Part shown: piece after piece, positions 13,249 to 27,993 of the stretch
How positions within the stretch are numbered: the first letter of the stretch is position 1
How the letters are laid out: every line of letters starts with the position of its first letter
Origin: Saccoglossus kowalevskii
Lineage: Eukaryota > Hemichordata > Enteropneusta > Harrimaniidae
Direction: 5' to 3'
DNA length: 64,000 nt
NCBI RefSeq assembly: GCF_000003605.2
Contig: NW_003158458.1
Location: 1-64,000 of the forward strand
The notes under the pieces: model-generated
What the model saw: the letters and a program-made list of their open reading frames with translations, nothing else
Database searches by the model: none
Told to the model about the DNA's origin: nothing
Position numbers and translations under genes: made by a program

Positions 13249-13439
13249 CAAATACCTATCACACAGTCTGGTGACAAGATACCAAATCACTTACCTATTA
13301 CACAGTCTGGTGACAAGATACTAAATCACATATCTATCACACAGTCTGGTGACAAGTTACTAAATCACATACCTATCACACTGTCTGGTGACAAGATACT
13401 AAATCACTTACCTATCACACAGTCTGGTGACAAAATACT

Positions 13440-13478
13440 AAATCACTTACCTATCACATAGTCTGGTGACAAGATACT
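13440..13478 (+). repeat. TAG-bearing monomer variant (amplified; listed with other copies)
   Basis: This monomer has ACATAGTCTGG in place of ACACAGTCTGG, a one-base change that puts TAG in the otherwise open frame. TAG starts at 42, 13459, 20753, 21884, 22040, 22898, 26526, 28165, 34251, 37686, 39364, 41197, 44084, 46695 and 54412. Most copies sit at a fixed distance after cassette B or after the ACTGTCTGG monomer, so the variant has spread with its cassette rather than arising repeatedly. Confidence 0.9.
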
Positions 13479-15938
13479 AAATCACTTACCTATCACACAG
13501 TCTGGTGACAAAATACTAAATCACTTACCTATCACACAGTCTGGTGACAAAATACTAAATCACATACCTATCACACAGTCTGGTGACAAGATACTAAATC
13601 ACTTACCTATCACACAGTCTGGTGACAAGATACTAAATCACATACCTATCACACAGTCTGGTGACAAAATACTAAATCACTTACCTATCACACAGTCTGG
13701 TGACAAAATACTAAATCACTTACCTATCTCACAGTCTGGTGACAAGATACTAAATCACATACCTATCACACAGTCTGGTGACAAGATACTAAATCACTTA
13801 CCTATCACACAGTCTGGTGACAAGATACTAAATCACTTACCTATCACACAGTCTGGTGACAACATACTAAATCACATACCTATCACACAGTCTGGTGACA
13901 AGATACTAAATCACATACCTATCACACAGTCTGGTGACAAGATACTAAATCACTTACCTATCACACAGTCTGGTGACAAAATACTAAATCACTTACCTAT
14001 CACACGGTCTGGTGACAAAATACTAAATCACTTACCTATCACACAGTCTGGTGACAAGATACTAAATTACATACCTATCACACAGTCTGGTGACAAGATA
14101 CTAAATCACATACCTATCACACAGTCTGGTGACAAGATACTAAATCACTTACCTATCACACAGTCTGGTGACAAGATACTAAATCACATACCTATCACAC
14201 AGTCTGGTGACAAGATACTAAATCACATACCTATCACAAAGTCTGGTGACAAGATACTAAATCACATACCTATCACACAGTCTGGTGACAAGATACTAAA
14301 TCGCTTACCTATCACAAAGTCTGGTGACAAGATACTAAATCACTACCTATCACACAGTCTGGTGACAAGATACTAAATCACTTACCTATCACACAGTCTG
14401 GTGACAAAATACTAAATCACTTACCTATTACACAGTCTGGTGAGAAGATACTAAATCACATATCTATCACACGGTCTGGTGACAAGATACCAAATCACAT
14501 ACCTATCACACAGTCTGGTGACAAGATACTAAATCACGTACCTATCACACAGTCTGGTGACAAGATACTAAATCACTTGCCTATTACACAGTCTGGTGAC
14601 AAGATACTATATCACATACCTATCACACAGTCTGGTGACAAGATACCAAATCACTTACCTATTACACAGTCTGGTGACAAGATACTATATCACATACCTA
14701 TCACACAGTCTGGTGACAAGATACTAAATCACTTACCTATCACACAGTCTGATGACAAAATACTAAATCACTTACCTATCACACAGTCTGGTGACAAGAT
14801 ACTAAATCACATACCTATCACACAGTCTGGTGACAAGATACTAAATCACATACCTATCACACAGTCTGGTGACAAGATACTAAATCACTTACCTATCACA
14901 CAGTCTGGTGACAAGATACTAAATCACTTACCTATCACACAGTCTGGTGACAACATACTAAATCACTTACCTATCACACAGTCTGGTGACAAGATACTAA
15001 ATCACATACCTATCACACAGTCTGGTGACAAAATACAAAATCACTTGCCTATTACACAGTCTGGTGACAAGATACTAAATCACATATCTATCACACAGTC
15101 TGGTGACAAAATACTAAATCACTTACCTATCACACAGTCTGGTGACAAAATACTAAATCACATACCTATCACAAAGTCTGGTGACAAGATACTAAATCAC
15201 TTACCTATCACACAGTCTGGTGACAAAATACTAAATCACTTACCTATCACACAGTCTGGTGACAAAATACTAAATCACTTACCTATCACACAGTCTGGTG
15301 ACAAGATACTAAATCACTTACCTATCACACAGTCTGGTGACAAGATACTAAATCACATACCTATCACACAGTCTGGTGACAAGATACTAAATCACATACC
15401 TATCACACAGTCTGGTGACAAGATACTAAATCACTTACCTATCACACAGTCTGGTGACAAGATACTAAATCACTTACCTATCACACAGTCTGGTGACAAG
15501 ATACTAAATCACATACCTATCACACAGTCTGGTGACAAGATACTAAATCACATACCTATCACACAGTCTGGTGACAAGATACTAAATCACTTACCTATCA
15601 CACAGTCTGGTGACAAAATACTAAATCACTTACCTATCACACAGTCTGGTGACAAAATACTAAATCACTTACCTATCACACAGTCTGGTGACAAGATACT
15701 AAATCACATACCTATCACACAGTCTGGTGACAAGATACTAAATCACATACCTATCACACAGTCTGGTGACAAGATACTAAATCACTTACCTATCACACAG
15801 TCTGGTGACAAGATACTAAATCACTTACCTATCACACAGTCTGGTGACAAGATACTAAATCACATACCTATCACACAGTCTGGTGACAAGATACTAAATC
15901 ACTTACCTATCACACAGTCTGGTGACAAGATACTAAAT

Positions 15939-16094
15939 CACACATCTATCACACGGTCTGGTGACAAGATACCAAATCACATACCTATCACACAGTCTGG
16001 TGACAAGATACTAAATCACGTACCTATCACACAGTCTGGTGACAACATACTAAATCACATACCTATCACACAGTCTGGTGACAAGATACTAAAT
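15939..16094 (+). repeat. Cassette C2, reference copy (listed with other copies)
   Basis: Subfamily C2 starts CACACATCTATCACACGG instead of CACATATCTATC. Its CACGTACC monomer is followed by an ACAACATA monomer instead of the TTG monomer. Copies have CACGTACC at 16017, 24405 (with an extra A in the first monomer), 30646 and 36538 (first monomer altered). A further copy near 31219 has CACTTACC at that place. Confidence 0.83.
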
Positions 16095-19000
16095 CACTTA
16101 CCTATCACACAGTCTGGTGACAAAATACTAAATCACTTACCTATCACACGGTCTGGTGACAAAATACTAAATCACTTACCTATCACACAGTCTGGTGACA
16201 AGATACTAAATTACATACCTATCACACAGTCTGGTGACAAGATACTTAATCGCATACCTATCACACAGTCTGGTGACAAGATACTAAATCACTTACCTAT
16301 CACACAGTCTGTTGACAAAATACTAAATCACTTACCTATCACACAGTCTGGTGACAAGATACTAAATCACTTACCTATCACAAAGTCTGGTGAAAAGATA
16401 CTAAATCACTTACCTATCACACAGTCTGGTGACAAAATACTAAATCACTTACCTATTACACAGTCTGGTGACAAGATACTAAATTACATACCTATTACAC
16501 AGTCTGGTGACAAGATACTAAATCACATACCTATCACACAGTCTGGTGACAATATACTAAATCACATACCTATCACACAGTCTGGTGACAAGATACTAAA
16601 TCACTTACCTATCACACAGTCTGGTGACAAGATACTAAATCACTTACCTATCACACAGTCTGGTGACAAGATACTAAATCACTTACCTATCACACAGTCT
16701 GGTGACAAGATACTAAATCACTTACCTATCACACAGTCTGGTGACAAGATACTAATCACATACCTATCACACAGTCTGGTGACAAGATACTAAATCACAT
16801 ACCTATCACACAGTCTGGTGACAAGATACTAAATCACATACCTATCACACAGTCTGGTGACAAGATACTAAATCACATACCTATCACACAGTCTGGTGAG
16901 AAGATACTAAGTCACTTACCTATCACACAGTCTGGTGACAAGATACTAAATCACTTACCTATCACACAGTCTGTTGACAAGATACTAAATCACATACCTA
17001 TCACACAGTCTGGTGACAAGATACTAAATCACTTACCTATCACACAGTTTGGTGACAAAATACTAAATCACTTACCTATCACACAGTCTGGTAACAAAAT
17101 AATAAATCACTTACCTATCACACAGTCTGGTGACAAAATACTAAATCACTTACCTATTACACAGTCTGGTGACAAGATACTAAATTACATACCTATCACA
17201 CAGTCTGGTGACAAGATACTAAATCACATACCTATCACAAAGTCTGGTGACAAGATACTAAATCACTTACCTATCACACAGTCTGGTGACAAAATACTAA
17301 ATCACTTACCTATCACACGGTCTGGTGACAAAATACTAAATCACTTACCTATCACACAGTCTGGTGACAAGATACTAAATTACTTACCTATCACACAGTC
17401 TGGTGACAAGATACTAAATCACATACCTATCACACAGTCTGGTGACAAGATACTAAATCACTTACCTATCACACAGTCTGGTGACAAGATACTAAATCAC
17501 TTACCTATCACACAGTCTGGTGACAACATACTAAATCACATACCTATCACACAGTCTGGTGACAAGATACTAAATCACATACCTATCGCACAGTCTGGTG
17601 ACAAAATACTAAATCACTTACCTATCACACGGTCTGGTGACAAAATACTAAATCACTTACCTATCACACAGTCTGGTGACAAGATACTAAATTACATACC
17701 TATCACACAGTCTGGTGACAAGATACTAAATCACATATCTATCACACAGTCTGGTGACAAGATACTAAATCACTTACCTATCACACAGTCTGGTGACAAC
17801 ATACTAAATTACTTACCTATCACACAGTCTGGTGACAAGATACTAAATCACATACCTATCACACAGTCTGGTGACAAAATACTAAATCACTTGCCTATCA
17901 CACAGTCTGGTGACAAGATACTAAGTCACATACCTATCACACAGTCTGGTGACAAGATACCAAATCACTTACCTATTACACAGTCTGGTGACAAGATACT
18001 AAATCACATATCTATCACACAGTCTGGTGACAAGTTACTAAATCACATACCTATCACACTGTCTGGTGACACGATACTAAATCACTTACCTATTACACAG
18101 TCTGGTGACAAAATACTAAATCACTTTACCTATCACACAGTCTGGTGACAAAATAATAAATCACTTACCTATCACACAGTCTGGTGACAAAATACTAAAT
18201 CACATACCTATCACACAGTCTGGTGACAAGATACTATATCACATACCTATCACACAGTCTGGTGACAAGATACTAAATCACTTACCTATTACACAGTCTG
18301 GTGACAAGATACTAAATCACATATCTATCACACAGTCTGGTGACAAGATACTAAATCACATACCTATCACACTGTCTGGTGACACGATACTAAATCACTT
18401 ACCTATCACACAGTCTGGTGACAAAATACTAAATCACTTACCTATCACACAGTCTGGTGACAAAATACTAAATCACTTACCTATCACACAGTCTGGTGAC
18501 AAAATACTAAATCACATTACCTATCACACAGTCTGGTGACAAGATACTAAATCACATTACCTATCACACAGTCTGGTGACAAGATACTAAATCACATACC
18601 TATCACACAGTCTGGTGACAAAATACTAAATCACTTACCTATCACACGGTCTGGTGACAAAATACTAAATCACTTACCTATCACACAGTCTGGTGACAAG
18701 ATACTAAATCACATACCTATCACACAGTCTGGTGACAAGATACTAAATCACTTACCTATCACACAGTCTGGTGACAAGATACTAAATCACTTACCTATCA
18801 CACAGTCTGGTGACAACATAGTAAATCACATACCTATCACACAGTCTGGTGACAAGATACTAAATCACATACCTATCACACAGTCTGGTGACAAAATACT
18901 AAATCACTTACCTATCACACGGTCTGGTGACAAAATACTAAATCACTTACCTATCACACAGTCTGGTGACAAGATACTAAATTACATACCTATCACACAG

Positions 19001-20191
19001 TCTGGTGACAAGATACTAAATCACATACCTATCACACAGTCTGGTGACAAGATACTAAATCACTTACCTATCACACAGTCTGGTGACAAGATACTAAATC
19101 ACTTACCTATCACACAGTCTGGTGACAAGATACTAAATCACTTACCTATCACACAGTCTGGTGACAAGATACTAAATCACATACCTATCACACAGTCTGG
19201 TGACAAGATACTAAATCACATACCTATCACACAGTCTGGTGACAAGATACTAAATCACTTACCTATCACACATTCTGGTGACAAGATACTAAATCACTTA
19301 CCTATCACACAGTCTGGTGACAAGATACTAAATCACATACCTATCACACAGTCTGGTGACAAGATACTAAATCACATACCTATCACACAGTCTGGTGACA
19401 AGATACTAAATCACATACCTATCACACAGTCTGGTGACAAGATACTAAATCGCTTACCTATCACAAAGTCTGGTGACAAGATACTAAATCACTTACCTAT
19501 CACACAGTCTGGTGACAAGATACTAAATCACTTACCTATCACACAGTCTGGTGACAAAATACTAAATCACTTACCTATTACACAGTCTGGTGACAAGATA
19601 CTAAATCACATATCTATCACACGGTCTGGTGACAAGATACCAAATCACATACCTATCACACAGTCTGGTGACAAGATACTAAATCACGTACCTATCACAC
19701 AGTCTGGTGACAAGATACTAAATCACTTGCCTATTACACAGTCTGGTGACAAGATACTATATCACATACCTATCACACAGTCTGGTGACAAGATACCAAA
19801 TCACTTACCTATTACACAGTCTGGTGACAAGATACTATATCACATACCTATCACACAGTCTGGTGACAAGATACTAAATCACTTACCTATCACACAGTCT
19901 GGTGACAAAATACTAAATCACATACCTATCACACAGTCTGGTGACAAGATACTAAATCACATACCTATCACACAGTCTGGTGACAAGATACTAAATCACT
20001 TACCTATCACACAGTCTGGTGACAAGATACTAAATCACTTACCTATCACACAGTCTGGTGACAACATACTAAATCACTTACCTATCACACAGTCTGGTGA
20101 CAAGATACTAAATCACATACCTATCACACAGTCTGATGACAAAATACTAAATCACTTGCCTATTACACAGTCTGGTGACAAGATACTAAAT

Positions 20192-20464
20192 CACATATCT
20201 ATCACACAGTCTGGTGACAAGATACCAAATCACTTACCTAACACACAGTCTGGTGCCAAGATACTAAATCACATACCTATCACACAGTCTGGTGACAAGA
20301 TACCAAATCACTTACCTATCACGCAGTCTGGTGACAAGATACCAAATCACATACTTATCACACAGTCTGGTGACAAGATACTAAATCACATACCTATCAC
20401 ACAGTCTGGTGACAAGATACTAAATCACTTACCTATCACACAGTCTGGTGACAAGATACTAAGT
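20192..20464 (+). repeat. Cassette A1 copy
   Basis: Complete order with the private changes GGTGCCAAG in monomer 2 and CATACTTATC in monomer 5. Left flank (TCTGATGAC, then TTGCCTATTAC) and right flank (cassette B) match the 12.98 kb copy. Confidence 0.9.
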
Positions 20465-21556
20465 CAAATACCTATCACACAGTCTGGTGACAAGATACTA
20501 AATCACATACCTATTACACAGTCTGGTGACATGATACTATATCACATACCTATCACACAGTCTGGTGACAAGATACCAAATCACTTACCTATTACACAGT
20601 CTGGTGACAAGATACTAAATCACATATCTATCACACAGTCTGGTGACAAGTTACTAAATCACATACCTATCACACTGTCTGGTGACAAGATACTAAATCA
20701 CTTACCTATCACACAGTCTGGTGACAAAATACTAAATCACTTACATATCACATAGTCTGGTGACAAGATACTAAATCACTTACCTATCACACAGTCTGGT
20801 GACAAAATACTAAATCACTTACCTATCACACAGTCTGGTGACAAAATACTAAATCACATACCTATCACACAGTCTGGTGACAAGATACTAAATCACTTAC
20901 CTATCACACAGTCTGGTGACAAGATACTAAATCACATACCTATCACACAGTCTGGTGACAAAATACTAAATCACTTACCTATCACACAGTCTGGTGACAA
21001 GATACTAAATCACTTACCTATCACACAGTCTGGTGACAAGATACTAAATCACTTACCTATCACACAGTCTGGTGACAACATACTAAATCACATACCTATT
21101 ACACAGTCTGGTGACAAAATACTAAATCACTTACCTATCACAAAGTCTGGTGACAAGATACTAAATCACTTACCTATCACACAGTCTGGTGACAAAATAC
21201 TAAATCACTTACGTATCACACAGTGTGGTGACAAAATACTAAATCATTTACCTATCACACAGTCTGGTGACAAGATACTAAATCACATACCTATCACACA
21301 GTCTGGTGACAAGATACTAAATCACATACCTATCACACAGTCTGGTGACAAGATACTAAATCACATACCTATCACACAGTCTGGTGACAAGATACTAAAT
21401 CACTTACCTATCACACAGTCTGGTGACAAGATACTAAATCACTTACCTATCACACAGTCTGGTGACAAGATACTAAATCACTTACCTATCACACAGTCTG
21501 GTGACAACATACTAAATCACATACCTATCACACAGTCTGGTGACAAGATACTAAAT

Positions 21557-21829
21557 CACTTACCTATCACACAGTCTGGTGACAAGATACCAAATCACTT
21601 ACCTAACACACAGTCTGGTGACAAGATACTAAATCACATACCTATCACACAGTCTGGTGACAAGATACCAAATCACTTACCTATCACGCAGTCTGGTGAC
21701 AAGATACCAAATCACATACCTATCACACAGTCTGGTGACAAGATACTAAATCACATACCTATCACACAGTCTGGTGACAAGATACTAAATCACTTACCTA
21801 TCACACAGTCTGGTGACAAGATACTAAGT
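21557..21829 (+). repeat. Cassette A1 copy with altered first monomer
   Basis: The first monomer is of the CACTTACCTATC type, as at 6.07 and 7.94 kb. It is 35 monomers after the previous copy and is followed shortly by two TAG monomers (21884, 22040). Confidence 0.87.
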
Positions 21830-22336
21830 CAAATACCTATCACACAGTCTGGTGACAAAATACTAAATCACTTACCTATCACATAGTCTGGTGACAAGAT
21901 ACTAAATCACTTACCTATCACACAGTCTGGTGACAAAATACTAAATCACTTACCTATCACACAGTCTGGTGACAAAATACTAAATCACTTACCTATCACA
22001 CAGTCTGGTGACAAAATACTAAATCACTTACCTATCACATAGTCTGGTGACAAGATACTAAATCACTTACCTATCACACAGTCTGGTGACAAAATACTAA
22101 ATCACTTACCTATCACACAGTCTGGTGACAAGATACTAAATCACATATCTATCACACAGTCTGGTGACAAGATACTAAATCACTTACCTATCACACAGTC
22201 TGGTGACAAGATACTAAATCACTTACCTATCACACAGTTTGGTGACAAGATACTAAATCACATACCTATCACACAGTCTGATGACAAAATACTAAATCAC
22301 TTACCTATTACACAGTCTGGTGACAAGATACTAAAT

Positions 22337-22609
22337 CACATATCTATCACACAGTCTGGTGACAAGATACCAAATCACTTACCTAACACACAGTCTGGTG
22401 ACAAGATACTAAATCACATACCTATCACACAGTCTGGTGACAAGATACCAAATCACTTACCTATCACGCAGTCTGGTGACAAGATACCAAATCACATACC
22501 TATCACACAGTCTGGTGACAAGATACTAAATCACATACCTATCACACAGTCTGGTGACAAGATACTAAATCACTTACCTATCACACAGTCTGGTGACAAG
22601 ATACTAAGT
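22337..22609 (+). repeat. Cassette A1 copy
   Basis: Complete order, 20 monomers after the preceding copy. It is followed by an ATGATACTATAT monomer and a cassette B copy, the same order as after the 20.2 kb copy, indicating a local duplication. Confidence 0.9.
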
Positions 22610-25600
22610 CAAATACCTATCACACAGTCTGGTGACAAGATACTAAATCACATACCTATTACACAGTCTGGTGACATGATACTATATCACATACCTATCA
22701 CACAGTCTGGTGACAAGATACCAAGTCACTTACCTATTACACAGTCTGGTGACAAGATACTAAATCACATATCTATCACACAGTCTGGTGACAAGTTACT
22801 AAATCACATACCTATCACACTGTCTGGTGACAACATACTAAATCACTTACCTATCACACAGTCTGGTGACAAAATACTAAATCTCTTACCTATCACATAG
22901 TCTCGTGACAAGATACTAAATCACTTACCTATCACACAGTCTGGTGACAAAATACTAAATCACTTACCTATCACACAGTCTGGTGACAAAATACTAAATC
23001 ACATACCTATCACACAGTCTGGTGACAAGATACTAAATCACTTACCTATCACACAGTCTGGTGACAAGATACTAAATCACATACCTATCACACAGTCTGG
23101 TGACAAAATACTAAATCACTTACCTATCACACAGTCTGGTGACAAAATACTAAATCACTTACCTATCTCACAGTCTGGTGACAAGATACTAAATCACATA
23201 CCTATCACACAGTCTGGTGACAAGATACTAAATCACTTACCTATCACACAGTCTGGTGACAAGATACTAAATCACTTACCTATCACACAGTCTGGTGACA
23301 ACATACTAAATCACATACCTATCACACAGTCTGGTGACAAGATACTAAATCACATACCTATCACACAGTCTGGTGACAAAATACTAAATCACTTACCTAT
23401 CACACGGTCTGGTGACAAAATACTAAATCACTTACCTATCACACAGTCTGGTGACAAGATACTAAATCACTTACCTATCACACAGTCTGGTGACAAGATA
23501 CTAAATCACATACCTATCACACAGTCTGGTGACAAGATACTAAATCACATATCTATCACACAGTCTGGTGACAAGATACTAAATCACTTACCTATCACAC
23601 AGTCTGGTGACAAGATACTAAATCACATACCTATCACACAGTCTGGTGACAAGATACTAAATCACATACCTATCACACAGTCTGGTGACAAGATACTAAA
23701 TCACTTACCTATCACACAGTCTGGTGACAAGATACTAAATCACATACCTATCACACAGTCTGGTGACAAGATACTAAATCACTTACCTATCACACAGTCT
23801 GGTGACAAAATACTAAATCACTTACCTATCACACAGTCTGGTGACAAGATACTAAATCACATACCTATCACACAGTCTGGTGACAAAATACTAAATCACT
23901 TACCTATCACACAGTATGGTGACAAAATACTAAATCACTTACCTATCACACAGTCTGGTGACAAAATACTAAATCACTTACCTATCACACAGTCTGGTGA
24001 CAAGATACTAAATCACATACCTATCACACAGTCTGGTGACAAGATACTAAATCACATACCTATCACAAAGTCTGGTGACAAGATACTAAATCACTTACCT
24101 ATCACAAAGTCTGGTGACAATATACTAAATCACATACCTATCACACAGTCTTGTGACAAGATACTAAATCACTTACCTATCACAAAGTCTGGTGACAAGA
24201 TACTAAATCACTTACCTATCACACAGTCTGGTGACAAGATACTAAATCACTTACCTATCACACAGTCGGGTGACAAAATACTAAATCACTTACCTATTAC
24301 ACAGTCTGGTGACAAGATACTAAATCACACATCTATCACAACGGTCTGGTGACAAGATACCAAATCACATACCTATCACACAGTCTGGTGACAAGATACT
24401 AAATCACGTACCTATCACACAGTCTGGTGACAACATACTAAATCACATACCTATCACACAGTTTAGTGACAAGATACTAAATCACTTACCTATCACACAG
24501 TCTGGTGACAAAATACTAAATCACTTACCTATCACACAGTCTGGTGACAAGATACTAAATCACTTACCTATCACAAAGTCTGGTGAAAAGATACTAAATC
24601 ACTTACCTATCACACAGTCTGGTGACAAAATACTAAATCACTTACCTATTACACAGTCTGGTGACAAGATACTAAATTACATACCTATCACACAGTCTGG
24701 TGACAAGATACTAAATCACATACCTATCACAAAGTCTGGTGACAATATACTAAATCACATACCTATCACACAGTCTTGTGACAAGATACTAAATCATTTA
24801 CCTATCACAAAGTCTGGTGACAAGATACTAAATCACTTACCTATCACACAGTCTGGTGACAAGATACTAAATCACTTACCTATCACACAGTCTGGTGACA
24901 AAATACTAAATCACTTACCTATTACACAGTCTGGTGACAAGATACTAAATCACATATCTATCACACGGTCTGGTGACAAGATACCAAATCACATACCTAT
25001 CACACAGTCTGGTGACAAGATACTAAATCACGTACCTATCACACAGTCTGGTGACAAGATACTAAATCACTTGCCTATTACACAGTCTGGTGACAAAATA
25101 CTAAATCACTTACCTATCACACAGTCTGGTGACAAAATACTAAATCACTTACCTATCACACAGTCTGGTGACAAGATACTAAATCACATACCTATCACAC
25201 AGTCTGGTGACAAGATACTAAATCACTTACCTATCACACAGTCTGGTGACAAAATACTAAATCACTTACCTATCACACAGTCTGGTGACAAGATACTAAA
25301 TCACATACCTATCACACAGTCTGGTGACAAGATACTAAATCACTTACCTATCACACAGTCTGGTGACAAGATACTAAATCACTTACCTATCACACAGTCT
25401 GGTGACAAAATACTAAATCACTTACTTATCACACAGTCTGGTGACAAGATACTAAATCACATACCTATCACACAGTCTGGTGACATGATACTAAATCACA
25501 TACCTATCACACAGTCTGGTGACAAGATACTAAATCACTTACCTATCACACAGTCTGGTGACAAAATACTAAATCACTTACCTATCACACAGTCTGGTGA

Positions 25601-26003
25601 CAAAATACTAAATCACTTACCTATCACACAGTCTGGTGACAAGATACTAAATCACATACCTATCACACAGTCTGGTGACAAGATACTAAATCACTTACCT
25701 ATCACACAGTCTGGTGACAAGATACTAAATCACATACCTATCACACAGTCTGGTGACAAGATACTAAATCACATACCTATCACACAGTCTGGTGACAAGA
25801 TACTAAATCACTTACCTATCACACAGTCTGGTGACAAGATACTAAATCACTTACCTATCACACAGTCTGGTGACAAGATACTAAATCACTTACCTATCAC
25901 ACAGTCTGGTGACAAGATACTAAATCACATACCTATCACACAGTCTGGTGACAAAATACTAAATCACTTGCCTATTACACTGTCTGGTGACAAGATACTA
26001 ATT

Positions 26004-26276
26004 CACATATCTATCACACAGTCTGGTGACAAGATACCAAATCATTTACCTAACACACAGTCTGGTGACAAGATACTAAATCACATACCTATCACACAGT
26101 CTGGTGACAAGATACCAAATCACTTACCTATCACGGAGTCCGGTGACAAGATACCAAATCACATACCTATCACACAGTCTGGTGACAAGATACTAAATCA
26201 CATACCTATCACACAGTCTGGTGACAAGATACTAAATCACTTACCTATCACACAGTCTGGTGACAAGATACTAAGT
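26004..26276 (+). repeat. Cassette A1 copy
   Basis: Complete order, with ACGGAGTCCGG in place of ACGCAGTCTGG in monomer 4 and CATTTACC in monomer 2. The preceding monomer has CACTGTCTGG and CTAATTCAC, marks shared with the 32.95 kb copy. Confidence 0.88.
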
Positions 26277-26784
26277 CAAATACCTATCACACAGTCTGGT
26301 GACAAGATACTAAATCACATACCTATCACACAGTCTGGTGACAAGATACCAAATCACTTACCTATTACACAGTCTGGTGACAAGATACTAAATCACATAT
26401 CTATCACACAGTCTGGTGACAAGTTACTAAATCACATACCTATCACACTGTCTGGTGACAAGATACTAAATCACTTACCTATCACACAGTCTGGTGACAA
26501 AATACTAAATCACTTACCTATCACATAGTCTGGTGACAAGATACTAAATCACTTACCTATCACACAGTCTGGTGACAAAATACTAAATCACTTTACCTAT
26601 CACACAGTCTGGTGACAAGATACTAAATCACATACCTATCACACAGTCTGTTGACAAGATACTAAATCACATACCTATCACACAGTCTGGTGAGAAGATA
26701 CTAAATCACATACCTATCACACAGTCTGGTGACAAGATACTAAATCACTTACCTATCACACAGTCTGGTGACAACATACTAAAT

Positions 26785-26862
26785 CACATATCTATCATAC
26801 AGTCTGGTGACAAGATACCAAATCACTTACCTAACACACAGTCTGGTGACAAGATACTAAAT
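26785..26862 (+). repeat. Cassette A2 fragment (2 monomers)
   Basis: Only the CTATCATACAG and CCTAACAC monomers remain; the array then continues with ordinary monomers. The usual preceding ACAACATA monomer is present. This looks like a truncation by unequal exchange. Confidence 0.82.
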
Positions 26863-27798
26863 CACATACCTATCACACAGTCTGGTGACAAGATACTAAA
26901 TCACTTACCTATCACACAGTCTGGTGACAAAATACTAAATCAGTTACCTATCACACGGTCTGGTGACAAAATACTAAATCACTTACCTATCACACAGTCT
27001 GGTGACAAGATACTAAATTACATACCTATCACACAGTCTGGTGACAAGATACTAAATCACATATCTATCACACAGTCTGGTGACAAGATACTAAATCACT
27101 TACCTATCACACAGTCTGGTGACAAGATACTATATCACATACATATCACACAGTCTGGTGACAAGATACTAAATCACATACCTATCACACAGTCTGGTGA
27201 CAAGATACTAAATCACTTACCTATCACACAGTCTGGTGACAAGATACTAAATCACATACCTATCACACAATCTGGTGACAAGATACTAAATCACTTACCT
27301 ATCACACAGTCTGGTGACAAAATACTAAATCACTTACCTATCACACAGTCTGGTGACAAAATACTAAATCACTTACCTATCACACAGTCTGGTTACAAGA
27401 TATTAAATCACATACCTATCACACAGTCTGGTGACAAGATACTAAATCACATACCTATCACACAGTCTGGTGACAAGATACTAAATCACTTACCTATCAC
27501 ACAGTCTGGTAACAAAATACTAAATCACTTACCTATCACACAGTCTGGTGACAAAATACTAAATCACTTACCTATCACACAGTCTGGTGACAAGATACTA
27601 AATCACATACCTATCACACAGTCTGGTGACAAGATACTAAATCACATACCTATCACACAGTCTGGTGAGAAGATACTAAATCACATACCTATCACACAGT
27701 CTGGTGACAAGATACTAAATCACTTACCTATCACACAGTCTGGTGACAAGATACTAAATCACTTACCTATCACACAGTCTGGTGACAACTTACTAAAT

Positions 27799-27993
27799 CA
27801 CATATCTATCATACAGTCTGGTGACAAGATACCAAATCACTTACCTAACACACAGTCTGGTGACAAGATACTAAATCACATACCTATCACACAGTCTGGT
27901 GACAAGATACCGAATCACTTACCTATCACGCAGTCTGGTGACAAGATACCAAATCACATACCTATCACACTGTCTGGTGACAAGATACTAAAT
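27799..27993 (+). repeat. Cassette A2 copy
   Basis: Five monomers ending with ACTGTCTGG, with ATACCGAAT in monomer 3. It is preceded by ACAACTTAC, a derivative of ACAACATAC. A cassette B copy follows within two monomers. Confidence 0.87.

Noticed and set aside
14577-16793. Long open stretches as genes (also 12472-13461, 25071-26528, 29128-31704, 35311-37305, 49100-51823, 58105-59472)
   Set aside because: They are the same 13-codon satellite unit in its single open frame. They begin at TTG or chance ATG variants and end at amplified TAG monomers, TAA variants or indels, with no unique protein sequence.
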